A stretch of 64,000 nucleotides of DNA from Lactobacillus sp. ESL0701 (GCF_029433445.1 NZ_JAQTIC010000001.1:124001-188000), one strand, 5' to 3'. Shown: positions 16,663 to 25,710, numbered from the stretch's first letter. A program made the numbers and translations. The notes: a model not told the origin generated them from the sequence alone.

Positions 16663-19653
16663 TTACTTTTTCGCCCTAAAGAAGATTACTTCACGAGCCG
16701 CAATTAACGGTCCGGAAGCCTGATGAATAGTTAACCTAATTCCTTTAGCCCGAACATCGCGTAAGCCAACTACCTTGTTCTTACTGTCAGCTTTCCAATT
16801 AAGGTGGTCGAAGTAAGTAACATAATTAAAGCCATCTGTTGAAACAGCGATACTAATGTCGGTAGGATCAAAATTGTGGTCAATATTGCGCGGGACAAAG
16901 ACCATCCGACTTAATTTTTCTACTTGACCAAAGTCAAAGGTTAATTCTAACGGCTTGTTTGGCATTAGTGCTTGCGCTGATTGCCATTCACTTGCTAGCT
17001 TGAGGTCGGTTAAGTAAGCCAGCGGCTGGGTTGGGCTATTAGGATAGTTGCTAGTAACATTAATCTTGTCAATGGCGTAATCGATCGCCGCGTGCTTGGT
17101 AATGACACCAAATGGGTCTGACCATTCGGATACCTTATTTCCAGAGGCGTAGCGCATGCGAATAATGTAGCGGGTATTAGGCAGTAACTCGTGGAAAGAA
17201 AAGCAATTCCCAGAAATACCTTCATATAAAAGACCATTGATTTCAATTTGAACAGTAGTCTGCTTGGACCAAGCAAGCTCGAATGAATGAGCTGAGATTT
17301 TACTTGGATCAACACCGGGAAGTTTTGGCGAAGGCAATAGACCATCAGTGATTTCATGGACTAGAACATTTTCACCGTAAGTATAATTATGAATAGCAAT
17401 TTTAATTTTGCTGTTGGTAACATCGCGACTTGCTAGTTTAATCTGCAAGGCTGTTTGCCTGGCATCGTGATAATGATTGAACTCGGGTACAGGACTATAA
17501 TTAGTATTGAAGAAAATCCCTTCACGAGCATGATTAAATGCTTCGATTGTACCGTATTCCTGCAAATTGATTAGTTGGTCGTTGACTTTGACTGAGATTT
17601 GATCGGGATAAGCATCACACATAATTGCCAAGTTCGTTGGTTGGTCAACTTCAAATCCAGGGTAATTGCCCTTAACTGGATTAATGGTAATTGTTAAATT
17701 ACCGGAACTTTGCTTGGTATCAATGCAAGTTTCACAATAATTATGATTAAAGTCTGTCAAATCATCATCATCATAAACTAGCGTTCTACTTTGTCCTTGC
17801 GGATAAAGGACGTAATCTCGTTTGCCAAGGTCAAAGACGCTGCCGCCGCGAACAAAGACAGGCAAATGCCAGACAGGATAAGATAAGTTGTTGTAGACAC
17901 GACCGCCGGCATACTTTTCCCCAGTAAACAGGTCAAGCCACATTGTTCGACTGTCTGGTAAGTAAAGGTTGTCCTTACGGGAATTACCGTGTTCATCTTC
18001 GCGGCCGTTGGTAATCGGCGCGATTAGCAGATTATTGCCCAGCATAAATTCACTGCTAAATTGTTCAGTATAATTACTGCGTTCGTCAGGGAACGCGATA
18101 AATAGCGGCTGCATGATGAAATTACCAGCTTGGGCTTGGTGGTTAAGGGTGTAGAGGTAATTTTGTAATTGTGCTCGTAAGATTGAATAGGCGTGATTGA
18201 TTTCCGTGATTTTTTTATTATAGGCAAACGGTGTTTTACTAAAATTGCCTTGGTCATCAAGGTTGAATAACAGCGGCGTAAAACTTTTCCATTCAAAATC
18301 ACGGACGCTGATTTGAGCATTACCGCCGCCTGAAGTACCATCAATTGCGGCGCCAACAAGTGGTTGACCCGAAAGATTACTGCCGATAAAGCTGGCCACT
18401 TGAGTAGAAATATTCTCCCAGTTGCCGCCTGGTGCGCCAAAAGCTAAAGCAGCGTTTTTTTGCATACCTTGAGTACCGGTATTTTGCAAAACCAGTGGCT
18501 TTTTGCGCTGTAAATTATTATTTAAAGTAGCATAATCACTTGCGATATGCTGATTAGTAAAGGTAAAAGAAGTATATTCTGGTAATTGATCAGGTTTATC
18601 CTCATGCCAAAAGCCAGCCGCGACATCTTGAGTTTGGGCGTAATCATTGAAGCAATTGAGGGATTCAATGGTTGAGTTTGTTACGCCATAATTAGGTACG
18701 AACCAGCTAAGGGGGAAGTGCGCACTCTTATAGCGGTCGATCATGGCACGAGCGGAGAATTGATAGTCTTCTTCACCGTTAAGTGAAGCTTTACCAGCAG
18801 TATTAGCCTTATTACTTGTTCGGGTGTAATAATTATTGCCAAATTTGCTGGCATTGCGTTCCTTGGCTTCACTTGGCTGCCACAGAGTAGTACAGAAATT
18901 ACCAATATGACCAAGTCCCAATGCATATTTTGGCAGCATCATTGGTTTACCAGTTAAGGCATAATATTTAGCCAAAATCGTTTGTGGGGTATTGCCAATA
19001 ATATAAAAATTATCAAAAATCCCATCTTGGTGGGTGATGGTAGTTAAATTACTGTAAGTAGTCCCAAAGTCATAGCTACCATTAGTGTTAGTATTGCGAA
19101 ACTCACCATAACCAGCATTGGACCAAAAAAATGGCACTTGGGTAATAACCCCTTCCTTGCCGGTAATGTGGTCAGACATAATTGCTAATTTATGCCCTTT
19201 ATGGCTGAAATAGCCGCATTGTAAGCCGCCGCCAAAGTAAAATTCATTTTTATTTTGGTTTAAAAATTCAGTGGTTTGGTTAGCAGCTAGTTCGAGCGGT
19301 TGTGCCTGCTTCATTCGAATACCATGCAAAGTTTCATCGAAGATACTCATGACAGCAGGTTTTTGCCCAAAAATAACTTGATAATTGCCTACCTGAATAA
19401 TTAATGAGTCACTAGTTGCCCGCACTTGTGAATGCTCAAAAAATTCATTGTTAAAATTAAGCTGAAGCATTGATGTTTGCGTGATTGGAGAATTAGTATT
19501 GGGGTCAAGTACAAACCGAAAAATACCGTCAGCTAAAATATAAAACCGGGCTGTTTCGCCAGTTGCGTAATGCAATTCATAATAGTTTTCACATCTGTTG
19601 GCACCAGTTAATGCGCCTAGTTGGTGTTTGTTTGTTTGCATATATTCTGTCAT
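16663..19653 (-). CDS. GH31-family glycosidase with FN3- and CBM32-like C-terminus, no signal peptide
   Basis: A 996-residue protein. Residues 1-230 form a beta-sandwich N-domain (MRFYILADGIFRF-like start and GGGLQCGYFSHKG). The GH31 barrel spans about 235-560, with KPMMLPKYALGLG at its start and PLVGAAIDGTSGGG where family members have the acid/base region. Beta-domains follow, then an FN3-like segment (about 770-850) and a discoidin/CBM32-like domain (about 860-996). The typical DMNE nucleophile motif is not evident, so it may belong to a divergent subfamily such as the alpha-N-acetylgalactosaminidase group. No signal peptide is visible, odd for a protein with carbohydrate-binding modules. 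It diverges from nagA, which fits an amino-sugar substrate, but that is inference. Confidence 0.78.
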   Translation of the reverse strand: MTEYMQTNKHQLGALTGANRCENYYELHYATGETARFYILADGIFRFVLDPNTNSPITQTSMLQLNFNNEFFEHSQVRATSDSLIIQVGNYQVIFGQKPAVMSIFDETLHGIRMKQAQPLELAANQTTEFLNQNKNEFYFGGGLQCGYFSHKGHKLAIMSDHITGKEGVITQVPFFWSNAGYGEFRNTNTNGSYDFGTTYSNLTTITHQDGIFDNFYIIGNTPQTILAKYYALTGKPMMLPKYALGLGHIGNFCTTLWQPSEAKERNASKFGNNYYTRTSNKANTAGKASLNGEEDYQFSARAMIDRYKSAHFPLSWFVPNYGVTNSTIESLNCFNDYAQTQDVAAGFWHEDKPDQLPEYTSFTFTNQHIASDYATLNNNLQRKKPLVLQNTGTQGMQKNAALAFGAPGGNWENISTQVASFIGSNLSGQPLVGAAIDGTSGGGNAQISVRDFEWKSFTPLLFNLDDQGNFSKTPFAYNKKITEINHAYSILRAQLQNYLYTLNHQAQAGNFIMQPLFIAFPDERSNYTEQFSSEFMLGNNLLIAPITNGREDEHGNSRKDNLYLPDSRTMWLDLFTGEKYAGGRVYNNLSYPVWHLPVFVRGGSVFDLGKRDYVLYPQGQSRTLVYDDDDLTDFNHNYCETCIDTKQSSGNLTITINPVKGNYPGFEVDQPTNLAIMCDAYPDQISVKVNDQLINLQEYGTIEAFNHAREGIFFNTNYSPVPEFNHYHDARQTALQIKLASRDVTNSKIKIAIHNYTYGENVLVHEITDGLLPSPKLPGVDPSKISAHSFELAWSKQTTVQIEINGLLYEGISGNCFSFHELLPNTRYIIRMRYASGNKVSEWSDPFGVITKHAAIDYAIDKINVTSNYPNSPTQPLAYLTDLKLASEWQSAQALMPNKPLELTFDFGQVEKLSRMVFVPRNIDHNFDPTDISIAVSTDGFNYVTYFDHLNWKADSKNKVVGLRDVRAKGIRLTIHQASGPLIAAREVIFFRAKK

Positions 19654-19805
19654 AATCTTTGCTTCCTAATTTAGTTTGCTTAATATCTATTATAACTAAA
19701 AATTCAAGTTTTTCCGCAGTATTTGTGATTAAACTGGTTAAGACCAATTTAATGGGTTAAAATGAACATATAATGAAGTGAATGTTCGCAAAGAGGGAGG
19801 AAATA

Positions 19806-20960
19806 ATGACTTATTATATTCACGCTGATAAATTTTTTCTGGAAAATATAACTACTGAAGGGGGCTATCTTGAAATCCAAGATAATGGACAGTTTGGTTA
19901 TTATTATTCAGAACAGGAAAAGCCAGTGGGTAAGATTGTTGACTATTCTGGTAAGTGGATTGCTCCTGGCTTAGTTGATACTCACGTTCACGGCTCATTA
20001 AACGAGGACGTGATGAGGAGTGATTGGAACGGAATTAATCACTTATCCGAAGGCTTTTTGCAATCGGGTGTCACCAGCTGGCTGCCAACGACTTACACGG
20101 CTGGTGCCGATACTTTGAGCCGAATTTGCCGAATGTTTGGCGACCATCAAGGTGAAGAAACCGGTGCTAAAATTCAAGGTTTGCACTTTGAAGGACCCTA
20201 CTTCACTGCCGAACATGCTGGTGCTGAAAATCCGAAGTATTTACTTGATCCGGATATTAACCAATTTAACAAGTGGCGCAAAGAGTCTAAAGGTCTGTTA
20301 AACAAGATTTCTCTTGCTCCTGAACGCAAAGGTTCAAGGGAATTTATCCGTAAAGTTGTCCAAGAAGGCGTTGTTGTTTCCTTAGGACATTCAAGTGCTA
20401 ATTTTGAGCAGGCTGCAGCTGGCATTGAGGATGGTGCGACCATGTTTACCCACACATTTAATGGGATGCCGGATCCGTCACATCACGCGCCATCAATTTC
20501 TAACGCGGCAATGGCGCTCCATAACGTCACCGACGAACTAATATGTGATGGTCACCACGTTAAAAAGGAAATGGTGCGGGCGCTAATTCAACTAAAGGGT
20601 GCGGAACACATTGCCCTAATTACCGACTGTATGGAAGCTGGTATGATGCCTGATGGTGACTATATGCTGGGCGAATTACCAGTTTATGTTCAAGATGGCA
20701 TGGCTCGCTTAAAGAGTAACGATAACTTGGCCGGCAGTATCTTGCAATTAAAGACAGCTGTTAAGAATGTTGTTGACTGGAATGTCGCAACTCCTGAAGA
20801 AGCAATTATGATGGCTGCTTACGTTCCAGCTAAGAGTGCCCATATTTTAGACAAGTGTGGTTCGATTGCTCCAGATAAGGACGCGGATTTTATCGTGCTT
20901 AATAAAGACATGACTTTGAGTGAAACCTACCTCAGCGGCAAGTCACGTTACAAGGCCTAA
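19806..20960 (+). CDS. nagA: N-acetylglucosamine-6-phosphate deacetylase
   Basis: I choose ATG 19806, five bases after a perfect AGAGGGAGG, over an ATG at 19782 without a site. The 384-residue enzyme belongs to the amidohydrolase superfamily. Its metal-site and catalytic motifs are DTHVHGS, HFEGPYF, LGHSSAN, THTFNGM and ITDCMEAG, the Asp of the last being catalytic. It removes acetate from GlcNAc-6-phosphate to give glucosamine-6-phosphate in the cytoplasm, feeding cell-wall synthesis or glycolysis. GalNAc-6-phosphate deacetylases (AgaA) look similar. It is single and ends at a strong terminator. The divergent GH31 gene shares its intergenic region and may be co-regulated. Confidence 0.92.
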   Translation: MTYYIHADKFFLENITTEGGYLEIQDNGQFGYYYSEQEKPVGKIVDYSGKWIAPGLVDTHVHGSLNEDVMRSDWNGINHLSEGFLQSGVTSWLPTTYTAGADTLSRICRMFGDHQGEETGAKIQGLHFEGPYFTAEHAGAENPKYLLDPDINQFNKWRKESKGLLNKISLAPERKGSREFIRKVVQEGVVVSLGHSSANFEQAAAGIEDGATMFTHTFNGMPDPSHHAPSISNAAMALHNVTDELICDGHHVKKEMVRALIQLKGAEHIALITDCMEAGMMPDGDYMLGELPVYVQDGMARLKSNDNLAGSILQLKTAVKNVVDWNVATPEEAIMMAAYVPAKSAHILDKCGSIAPDKDADFIVLNKDMTLSETYLSGKSRYKA

Positions 20961-20975
20961 TAATTATTTGCTAAC

Positions 20976-21005
20976 AAAAAGGGTTCTCAAAAGAGAACCC
21001 TTTTT
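20976..21005. terminator. Bidirectional terminator
   Basis: AAAAAGGGTTCTC pairs with GAGAACCCTTTTT around a four-base loop, between nagA and the convergent deoxyribosyltransferase gene. Confidence 0.92.
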
Positions 21006-21015
21006 AATGTACACT

Positions 21016-21492
21016 TTAGTAAACAGCACCATCGTAAAAGTTAAAGCGAGGTTTATTAAAGTCATAATTTTCTAACTCGCTGAGTTTAATGGCATTATCG
21101 CAAACGCCCCAACTCATCAAGTTGATTGGCTTACCGTAATCTTCATCAGGAATAACCAGTAAAATATATTTACCTTGACTTAAAGCATAGCCCAGTTCCA
21201 TTCCCAAACCAACATCTTCTTCTTCTGGCAGGTAAACGCCAATCATGATGTCGCTGGACTTAATACCAATTAAATCGCCATGGTAAGTTGCAGTTGCCCA
21301 TTCACGATCGTGTAGATATTCTGGATGTTCTTCAACGTTGATACCTTTATATTGGTGGTCTAATGGAACATAACTGTTTTCCAGGTCAATGGTTGGGTTG
21401 GCAGCCAAGGCTTTCATTGCTGCCTGATAAGCATTATTTTGCTTTTCGTTGAACCAACCAGCACCAAAGTAAACGGTCTTTGTTTTAGTCAT
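21016..21492 (-). CDS. ntd: Nucleoside 2-deoxyribosyltransferase
   Basis: A 158-residue protein, the normal length for the family. It begins KTVYFGAGWFNEKQN, the characteristic NDT start, and carries the active-site block EEEDVGLGMELGYA with the catalytic Glu99 (equivalent to Glu98 of the Lactobacillus leichmannii enzyme). The enzyme moves the deoxyribose between nucleobases for salvage in the cytoplasm, and lactobacilli that lack nucleoside phosphorylase routes depend on it. Whether it is purine-specific (class I) or uses both purines and pyrimidines (class II) cannot be read safely. It is probably co-transcribed with the phosphatase gene upstream, which ends 20 bases before its start. Confidence 0.92.
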   Translation of the reverse strand: MTKTKTVYFGAGWFNEKQNNAYQAAMKALAANPTIDLENSYVPLDHQYKGINVEEHPEYLHDREWATATYHGDLIGIKSSDIMIGVYLPEEEDVGLGMELGYALSQGKYILLVIPDEDYGKPINLMSWGVCDNAIKLSELENYDFNKPRFNFYDGAVY

Positions 21493-21511
21493 ACAAGGTC
21501 TCCTTTAACTA

Positions 21512-22312
21512 TTAATTGAGGTAAATTTTACGTAATTTACTGATTTCCGCATCAGTTAATTTCATAATATCATGTAAATAGTTATCTACGCTACCATATT
21601 TTTCATTAATAGTTGCTAAAACATGGTCGATGTATTCAACATGAACGGTTTGGAAGTCTTTTAAAATATTTAATGTGGCATCATCAGCACCCTGCGTTTT
21701 AGCTTTTTGCAGCATATCTTCAACGAAGTCAGCAGTGGCAATATTCGTCAACAAGTAGTCCTGTTTGATGATTTCAAGTGGTACACCAAGAGCAGTTAAG
21801 ATAAGTAAGGCACCAACCCCAGTTCTGTCCTTACCAGCAGTACAATGGAAGATTAAACTTTTGCCATCTTCATCGTTTGCCAATAATAAGTCAAAGAAGT
21901 GGCGGTAAGCTTTTTGTGCGGGCTTGCTGGTAATCATATCATCATAAGCAAACAGCATATGTTCAAAACCTGCTTGCGGATTTTTTTGTCCTTGCTTGAT
22001 AACTTCTTCAATACTCTTAGAAGCGTTGGTTAGGTCCTCGCTGAAAACTGGATCGTAATCATATTCGGCTCCTTCAGGAACGCGGTCAGGTTCATGGTCA
22101 ACTTCTGCTTGACTTCTGAAATCAACGATGTATTTAACGCCGTAATCATGTAAGAACTTAAGGTCAGTTTCATCTAAAGTACCTAAATTAGCAGTTCTTA
22201 ACAACTTGTGCATTTTAATCGTCTTGCCGTCAGCAGTTTTATAGCCGCCGAGTTCACGGAAGTTGCGACCGCTCTTAACACCGATTAATTGATTAGTTAA
22301 ATTTTCTGTCAT
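21512..22312 (-). CDS. Tyrosine/serine phosphatase family protein
   Basis: The ATG at 22312 has GGGTGG five bases upstream, so I use it instead of the GTG three codons earlier. The 266-residue protein has the NFRELGGY opening and the P-loop HCTAGKDRTGVGAL with the catalytic Cys and Arg, as in the Y_phosphatase3 family (Lip/LipA-like). These enzymes dephosphorylate phosphotyrosine, sometimes phosphoserine or phosphoinositides. No signal peptide is present, so it is cytoplasmic. It lies 20 bases upstream of the deoxyribosyltransferase gene on the same strand, but a functional link is not obvious. Substrate unknown. Confidence 0.87.
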   Translation of the reverse strand: MTENLTNQLIGVKSGRNFRELGGYKTADGKTIKMHKLLRTANLGTLDETDLKFLHDYGVKYIVDFRSQAEVDHEPDRVPEGAEYDYDPVFSEDLTNASKSIEEVIKQGQKNPQAGFEHMLFAYDDMITSKPAQKAYRHFFDLLLANDEDGKSLIFHCTAGKDRTGVGALLILTALGVPLEIIKQDYLLTNIATADFVEDMLQKAKTQGADDATLNILKDFQTVHVEYIDHVLATINEKYGSVDNYLHDIMKLTDAEISKLRKIYLN

Positions 22313-22455
22313 AAATTCCACCCTTTATCTTTTGACATTTACGTTCTATTTTAGCAATAAACTAAGGTGTAAACAATTATAAAAGAGGTAAATGTTATCA
22401 AAAATATGTTAAAATTGAAGTTAAATAAAACAATATATTTATAGAGGGTGAGTAC

Positions 22456-22935
22456 ATGAGTACGAAAAAAGACAGCATTTTAGTTCCAGTTGATGGCTCA
22501 GAATCAGCTGAAAGATCTTTTGATAAAGCAGTTAAAATTGCACTAACGGAAAATGCTCATATTGATATTTTAAACGTAATTGATACTAGGCAATTTTTGG
22601 GTGAAATGCAGGATACGCTTATTTCAGGTGATACTGTTTACCAGATGACCCAAGATACTAGCAAATATTTAAAGAGTTTGAAGCAATGGGCACATGACAA
22701 CTTTGACTTTGATGATATTGATTATCATATTCGTTATGGCAGCCCTAAGGCAGTTATTTCCTATGACTTTATCAAGGATCATCACGATAACTTAATCATT
22801 ATGGGTGCAACCGGCTTGAACGCGGTTGAAAGAATGCTGATGGGGTCAGTTACCGAATACGTTAACCAGCATGCTTTGGCTGATGTGTTAATTGTTCGTA
22901 CTGACGTTGACAACAACCCAATTAGACAAAAGTAA
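22456..22935 (+). CDS. Universal stress protein (UspA family)
   Basis: A 159-residue protein with AGAGGGTGAG before its ATG. It starts with ILVPVDGSESAERSFDKA and ends with the nucleotide-binding block MGATGLNAVERMLMGSVTEYV, the G-2x-G-9x-G(S/T) pattern of ATP-binding Usp proteins. These proteins help survival under stress and starvation through unknown partners. It is a single gene. No terminator hairpin is obvious before the leader region of phnD copy 1 that follows. Confidence 0.9.
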   Translation: MSTKKDSILVPVDGSESAERSFDKAVKIALTENAHIDILNVIDTRQFLGEMQDTLISGDTVYQMTQDTSKYLKSLKQWAHDNFDFDDIDYHIRYGSPKAVISYDFIKDHHDNLIIMGATGLNAVERMLMGSVTEYVNQHALADVLIVRTDVDNNPIRQK

Positions 22936-22987
22936 TAGCTTATTTGTTAATCTTTTAATGGTTTCGCTTTCATTTAACTTGAATTTC

Positions 22988-22996
22988 TGCTATTAT
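22988..22996 (+). promoter_or_regulatory. Extended -10 promoter of the first phnD leader
   Basis: The bases TGCTATTAT form an extended -10 element (TG one base before TATTAT at 22991-22996). The same core, TTTCTGCTATTATT, occurs at the same place before the third phnD leader (25657-25670). A consensus -35 is not clear. Confidence 0.5.
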
Positions 22997-23032
22997 TCTT
23001 ATGAATTGATTTTAGGTAAAAGAGGGCGGCAC

Positions 23033-23122
23033 ATGATGCAAAGTAATTCCATAACAAAACGAGTTAACTTAGTGTTGTTTGTGTTTGCAAGAGTTCTTTT
23101 ACAGGGGAATTTATTTACATAA
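23033..23122 (+). CDS. Leader peptide ORF of phnD copy 1 (29 residues)
   Basis: An ATG pair (23033, 23036) behind AGAGGGCGG opens a 29-codon frame ending in TAA at 23120-23122. The peptide, beginning MMQSNSITKRVNLVLF and containing FARVLLQG, has no transport or enzyme motif. The stop codon lies ten bases before the 5' arm of the terminator at 23133, so a ribosome waiting at the stop would reach into the hairpin. Similar ORF-plus-terminator units precede the other two phnD copies, which makes this a likely attenuator leader. Confidence 0.55.
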   Translation: MMQSNSITKRVNLVLFVFARVLLQGNLFT

Positions 23123-23132
23123 TAGGCTTTAA

Positions 23133-23177
23133 GGCTTGATGTTGATTACATTTCGTAGTTGACATTGAGTCTTTTTT
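23133..23177 (+). terminator. Attenuator hairpin before phnD copy 1
   Basis: A 17-pair stem with several G-U pairs (23133-23149 with 23155-23171), a five-base loop and TTTTTT. It lies inside the leader between promoter and phnD, so unless it is opened transcription should stop before the gene. Confidence 0.75.
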
Positions 23178-23203
23178 ATTCATGACACTTATAGGAGGTA
23201 ATC

Positions 23204-24130
23204 ATGAAAAAGTTTAAGAAAGTATTAGTTAGTGCACTAGCCATAGTGGGAATTTTTGCATTATCTGCTTGTTCAAATAAAAAGGAAACCAAGAGTAGTA
23301 ATATGCCGAAATCACTTAATGTACAGTTTGTACCCAGTGATGCTTCTGGCAGAATGGAAGGCGAAGGTAAGCCTCTTGAAAAGATGCTTTCTAAAAGATT
23401 GGGCATACCTGTTCACGTTACAACTTCAACTGACAATAATGCTGAAATTGAAGCGATGAAGTCTAAGAAAGTAGATGTCGGTTTTTTGGCGGCTGATGCC
23501 TATGTACAGGCACATAAGCAACATGCAGCTGACGTTTTATTGCAATCAGAACGTTACGGCATTAAAGAACCAGGTGGTACTTGGACTAAAAAGTTAGTTC
23601 ACACTTTGCGTGCTGAAATCGTGGTTAAGAAAAATTCCAAGATTAAGAGCTGGAAGGACTTAAAGGGCAAGTCAATTTCTATTCAAAGTCCAACTTCGAC
23701 CACTGGTTATATTTTTCCGGTAGCTGAATTAAAAGAAAAGGGCTTGGACGTTACTAAGGAGTGTAAATTAGTAACGGTTAACGGTCATGATACGGCTGTT
23801 TTAAATGTCATGAGTGGCGACACTGATGCTGCCTTTGTTTTTGAAGATGCACGTAACAAGGTTCTCCATGATGCACCGAATATCAAAGAAAAGGTAGTGC
23901 CGATTTACTTTACAACGCCAATCCCTAACGATACAATTTCTGTTCGTCCAGATATTCCGCAAGCATTCCGGAAGAAGTTAGCCAAAGCTTTTATCGACAT
24001 TAGTAAGACTAAAGATGGTCAAAAATTGATTCAAAAGATGTATGATCAATATGGATATCGTGCCGCTAAAGACAGTGATTACAATATTGTTCGTAAGTAC
24101 GAAAAGATTGCACAATCATTGAAGAAATAA
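23204..24130 (+). CDS. phnD: Phosphonate-type ABC transporter substrate-binding lipoprotein, copy 1
   Basis: A 308-residue protein behind AGGAGG. The N-terminus is a lipoprotein signal with the lipobox LSAC (Cys23), so the mature protein is tethered to the outer face of the membrane. The rest is a PhnD-like periplasmic-binding fold with MKSKKVDVGFLAADAYV, GKSISIQSPTS and AAFVFEDARN. It is one of three closely related copies in tandem upstream of a single phnC-phnE-phnE set. It has its own leader attenuator and is followed by a terminator, so it seems to be its own transcription unit. No C-P lyase genes are near, so the substrate may not be a phosphonate. Confidence 0.88.
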   Translation: MKKFKKVLVSALAIVGIFALSACSNKKETKSSNMPKSLNVQFVPSDASGRMEGEGKPLEKMLSKRLGIPVHVTTSTDNNAEIEAMKSKKVDVGFLAADAYVQAHKQHAADVLLQSERYGIKEPGGTWTKKLVHTLRAEIVVKKNSKIKSWKDLKGKSISIQSPTSTTGYIFPVAELKEKGLDVTKECKLVTVNGHDTAVLNVMSGDTDAAFVFEDARNKVLHDAPNIKEKVVPIYFTTPIPNDTISVRPDIPQAFRKKLAKAFIDISKTKDGQKLIQKMYDQYGYRAAKDSDYNIVRKYEKIAQSLKK

Positions 24131-24153
24131 TCGCAAGTTAATTATTTACTAGG

Positions 24154-24179
24154 GTATCCGAATTTTCGGGTACTTTTTT
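24154..24179 (+). terminator. Terminator after phnD copy 1
   Basis: GTATCCG (24154-24160) pairs with CGGGTAC (24167-24173) with one wobble, then TTTTTT. The stem is short but followed by a good T-run. Confidence 0.7.
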
Positions 24180-24214
24180 AATGGTGTTTCTATAAAAATA
24201 TTATTCAACTTTCC

Positions 24215-24244
24215 TTGTTATAACAGGCTTTTGTGTGCTATGCT
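24215..24244 (+). promoter_or_regulatory. Promoter of the second phnD leader
   Basis: TTGTTA (24215-24220), 18 bases, TATGCT (24239-24244), with TG one base before the -10. It resembles the extended -10 of the first and third leaders. Confidence 0.5.
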
Positions 24245-24289
24245 TTTTATGTAACAGACATCAATATCTTAGTGGGAAGGTCGAGGGCA

Positions 24290-24403
24290 GTGAATAAACA
24301 AGGAGATAGTTTAAATATATCTTTAGTAATTCGCTTAATTCTACATATAAATATAATGACTGTTCGTTTTTATTCAAGAATATTAAAGGGCATGATGTGC
24401 TAA
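24290..24403 (+). CDS. Leader peptide ORF of phnD copy 2 (37 residues)
   Basis: A GTG at 24290 follows GAAGGTCGAGGG and opens a 37-codon frame that ends in TAA at 24401-24403. An internal ATG at 24356 gives a 15-residue version beginning MTVRFYSRILKG. The end of the frame lies inside the 5' arm of the terminator (24389-24397), so translation to the stop would directly block the hairpin. The start is less secure than for the other leaders because the ribosome site is close to the GTG. Confidence 0.45.
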   Translation: MNKQGDSLNISLVIRLILHINIMTVRFYSRILKGMMC

Positions 24404-24423
24404 GGTCGCATTATGCCTTTTTT
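24389..24423 (+). terminator. Attenuator hairpin before phnD copy 2
   Basis: GGCATGATG (24389-24397) pairs with CATTATGCC (24409-24417) with one G-U pair, then TTTTTT. It lies between the leader promoter and phnD copy 2 and overlaps the leader ORF. Confidence 0.75.
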
Positions 24424-24456
24424 GTATTCAGTTAGTTTTTAGCCATGGAGGGCAAG

Positions 24457-25395
24457 ATGAAAAAATTAAAACGAATATTGTTGGGCGTAGTTGTAATGTT
24501 GGTTGCAGTGGTGACAGCAGCTTGCGCGAATAAGAGTACTGGTGCTAATAGCAAGGATTACACCCCAAAATCATTAACGGTTGAATTTGTACCTAGTATA
24601 GCAGCTAATAAGCTGGAAGGTCGGGCCAAACCGTTAGAAAAGATGCTGTCAGCTAAATTAGGTATTCCAGTTCATGTATTAGTTTCAACTAGTGATAATG
24701 CTTTAATGGAAGCCATGAAATCCAAGAAAGTTGACGTTGGTTTTCTGCCGCCAGATGGTTATGTTGTAGCTCATAAGCAGGGTGCTGCTGATGTTCTATT
24801 ACAATCAGAACGTTTTGATATTAAACAACCTGGTGGTCGCTGGACTAAAACCTTGACCAAATCATTTAGAGCAGAAATTGTTGCTAAGAAAAATTCTAAG
24901 ATTAAGAGCTGGAAGGATTTGAAGGGTAAGTCAATTTCCATTCAATCACCAACTTCAACTGCGGGTTATATTTATCCAATTGCCGAGTTGAAAGAAAAGG
25001 GCTTGGACGTTCCTAAAAGTTGTAAGTTAGTTACTGTTACTGGTCATGATCAAGCTGTTTTAAATGTGTTAAATGGTGATACGGATGCTGCCTTTGTTTT
25101 TGAAGATGCACGTAATAAAGTTCTAAAGGACTACCCGAAAATTATGAGTCAAGTTGTACCGATTTACTTTACCAAGGCAAGAATTCCCAATGATACTGTT
25201 TCAGTAATTCCAAATATGTCGAAGAAGTTCCAAAAGAAACTTGCCCAGGCTTTTATTGACATTAGCAAGACTAAGAAAGGTCATGCACTGATTGAACAGG
25301 TCTATGCTCATGAAGGTTATGTTCCTGCAAAAGATAGTGATTTTGATACAGTACGTAAGTATGAAAAGATTGTTAAGGACATGCAAAATAATTAG
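24457..25395 (+). CDS. phnD: Phosphonate-type ABC transporter substrate-binding lipoprotein, copy 2
   Basis: I use ATG 24457, which follows GGAGGGCAAG; an ATG at 24445 lies inside that site. The 312-residue protein has a lipoprotein signal ending TAAC and then a PhnD-like fold with MKSKKVDVGFLPPDGYV, GKSISIQSPTS and NGDTDAAFVFEDARN. It is very similar to copies 1 and 3 in the central and C-terminal parts and more variable after the lipobox and around the ligand cleft. It lies between leader regions and appears to be separately controlled. Several binding proteins feeding one permease would widen the substrate range; the substrate itself is unknown. Confidence 0.88.
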   Translation: MKKLKRILLGVVVMLVAVVTAACANKSTGANSKDYTPKSLTVEFVPSIAANKLEGRAKPLEKMLSAKLGIPVHVLVSTSDNALMEAMKSKKVDVGFLPPDGYVVAHKQGAADVLLQSERFDIKQPGGRWTKTLTKSFRAEIVAKKNSKIKSWKDLKGKSISIQSPTSTAGYIYPIAELKEKGLDVPKSCKLVTVTGHDQAVLNVLNGDTDAAFVFEDARNKVLKDYPKIMSQVVPIYFTKARIPNDTVSVIPNMSKKFQKKLAQAFIDISKTKKGHALIEQVYAHEGYVPAKDSDFDTVRKYEKIVKDMQNN

Positions 25396-25710
25396 TAATT
25401 AAAAATTTGGCTAGGTTTTTTGTGTTTTAAGAAAAAGCCGAACCTAGAATTATGAATAGAGCAGTTTTAAACAACATTGTTAAGCAAATCCCGAACAATA
25501 TTATTTTTGATTTGCTTGCGGTTATTTAAAAGAAGTTGACTAGGATAATTATTGTAATCGATTAAGCAGATAAAATGCTTAATTGCGGGCGTAGCCAACA
25601 TTTTTTAGCTAAAAAATAGTTTTTTTAAAATAATTTTCTTTTCTAAACAACTAATTTCTGCTATTATTTAATAGAATAAATGCGAGACAGATGAAAGGGG
25701 AGTGAAAGTC
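25396..25710 (+). other. AT-rich intergenic stretch with the third phnD leader promoter
   Basis: About 300 bases without a convincing gene. CTAGGTT (25412-25418) and AACCTAG form an inverted repeat without a T-run. A 25-codon ATG frame at about 25452 lacks a ribosome site. Near the end, TTTCTGCTATTATT holds an extended -10 (TATTAT 25663-25668), shared with the first leader. Confidence 0.5.

Noticed and set aside
25412-25450. Terminator after phnD copy 2
   Set aside because: The inverted repeat CTAGGTT/AACCTAG has no T-run behind it, so I record it only as a repeat in the intergenic stretch.
25452-25529. A 25-codon ORF after phnD copy 2
   Set aside because: It lacks a ribosome binding site and resembles nothing; the similar leader ORFs have good sites.
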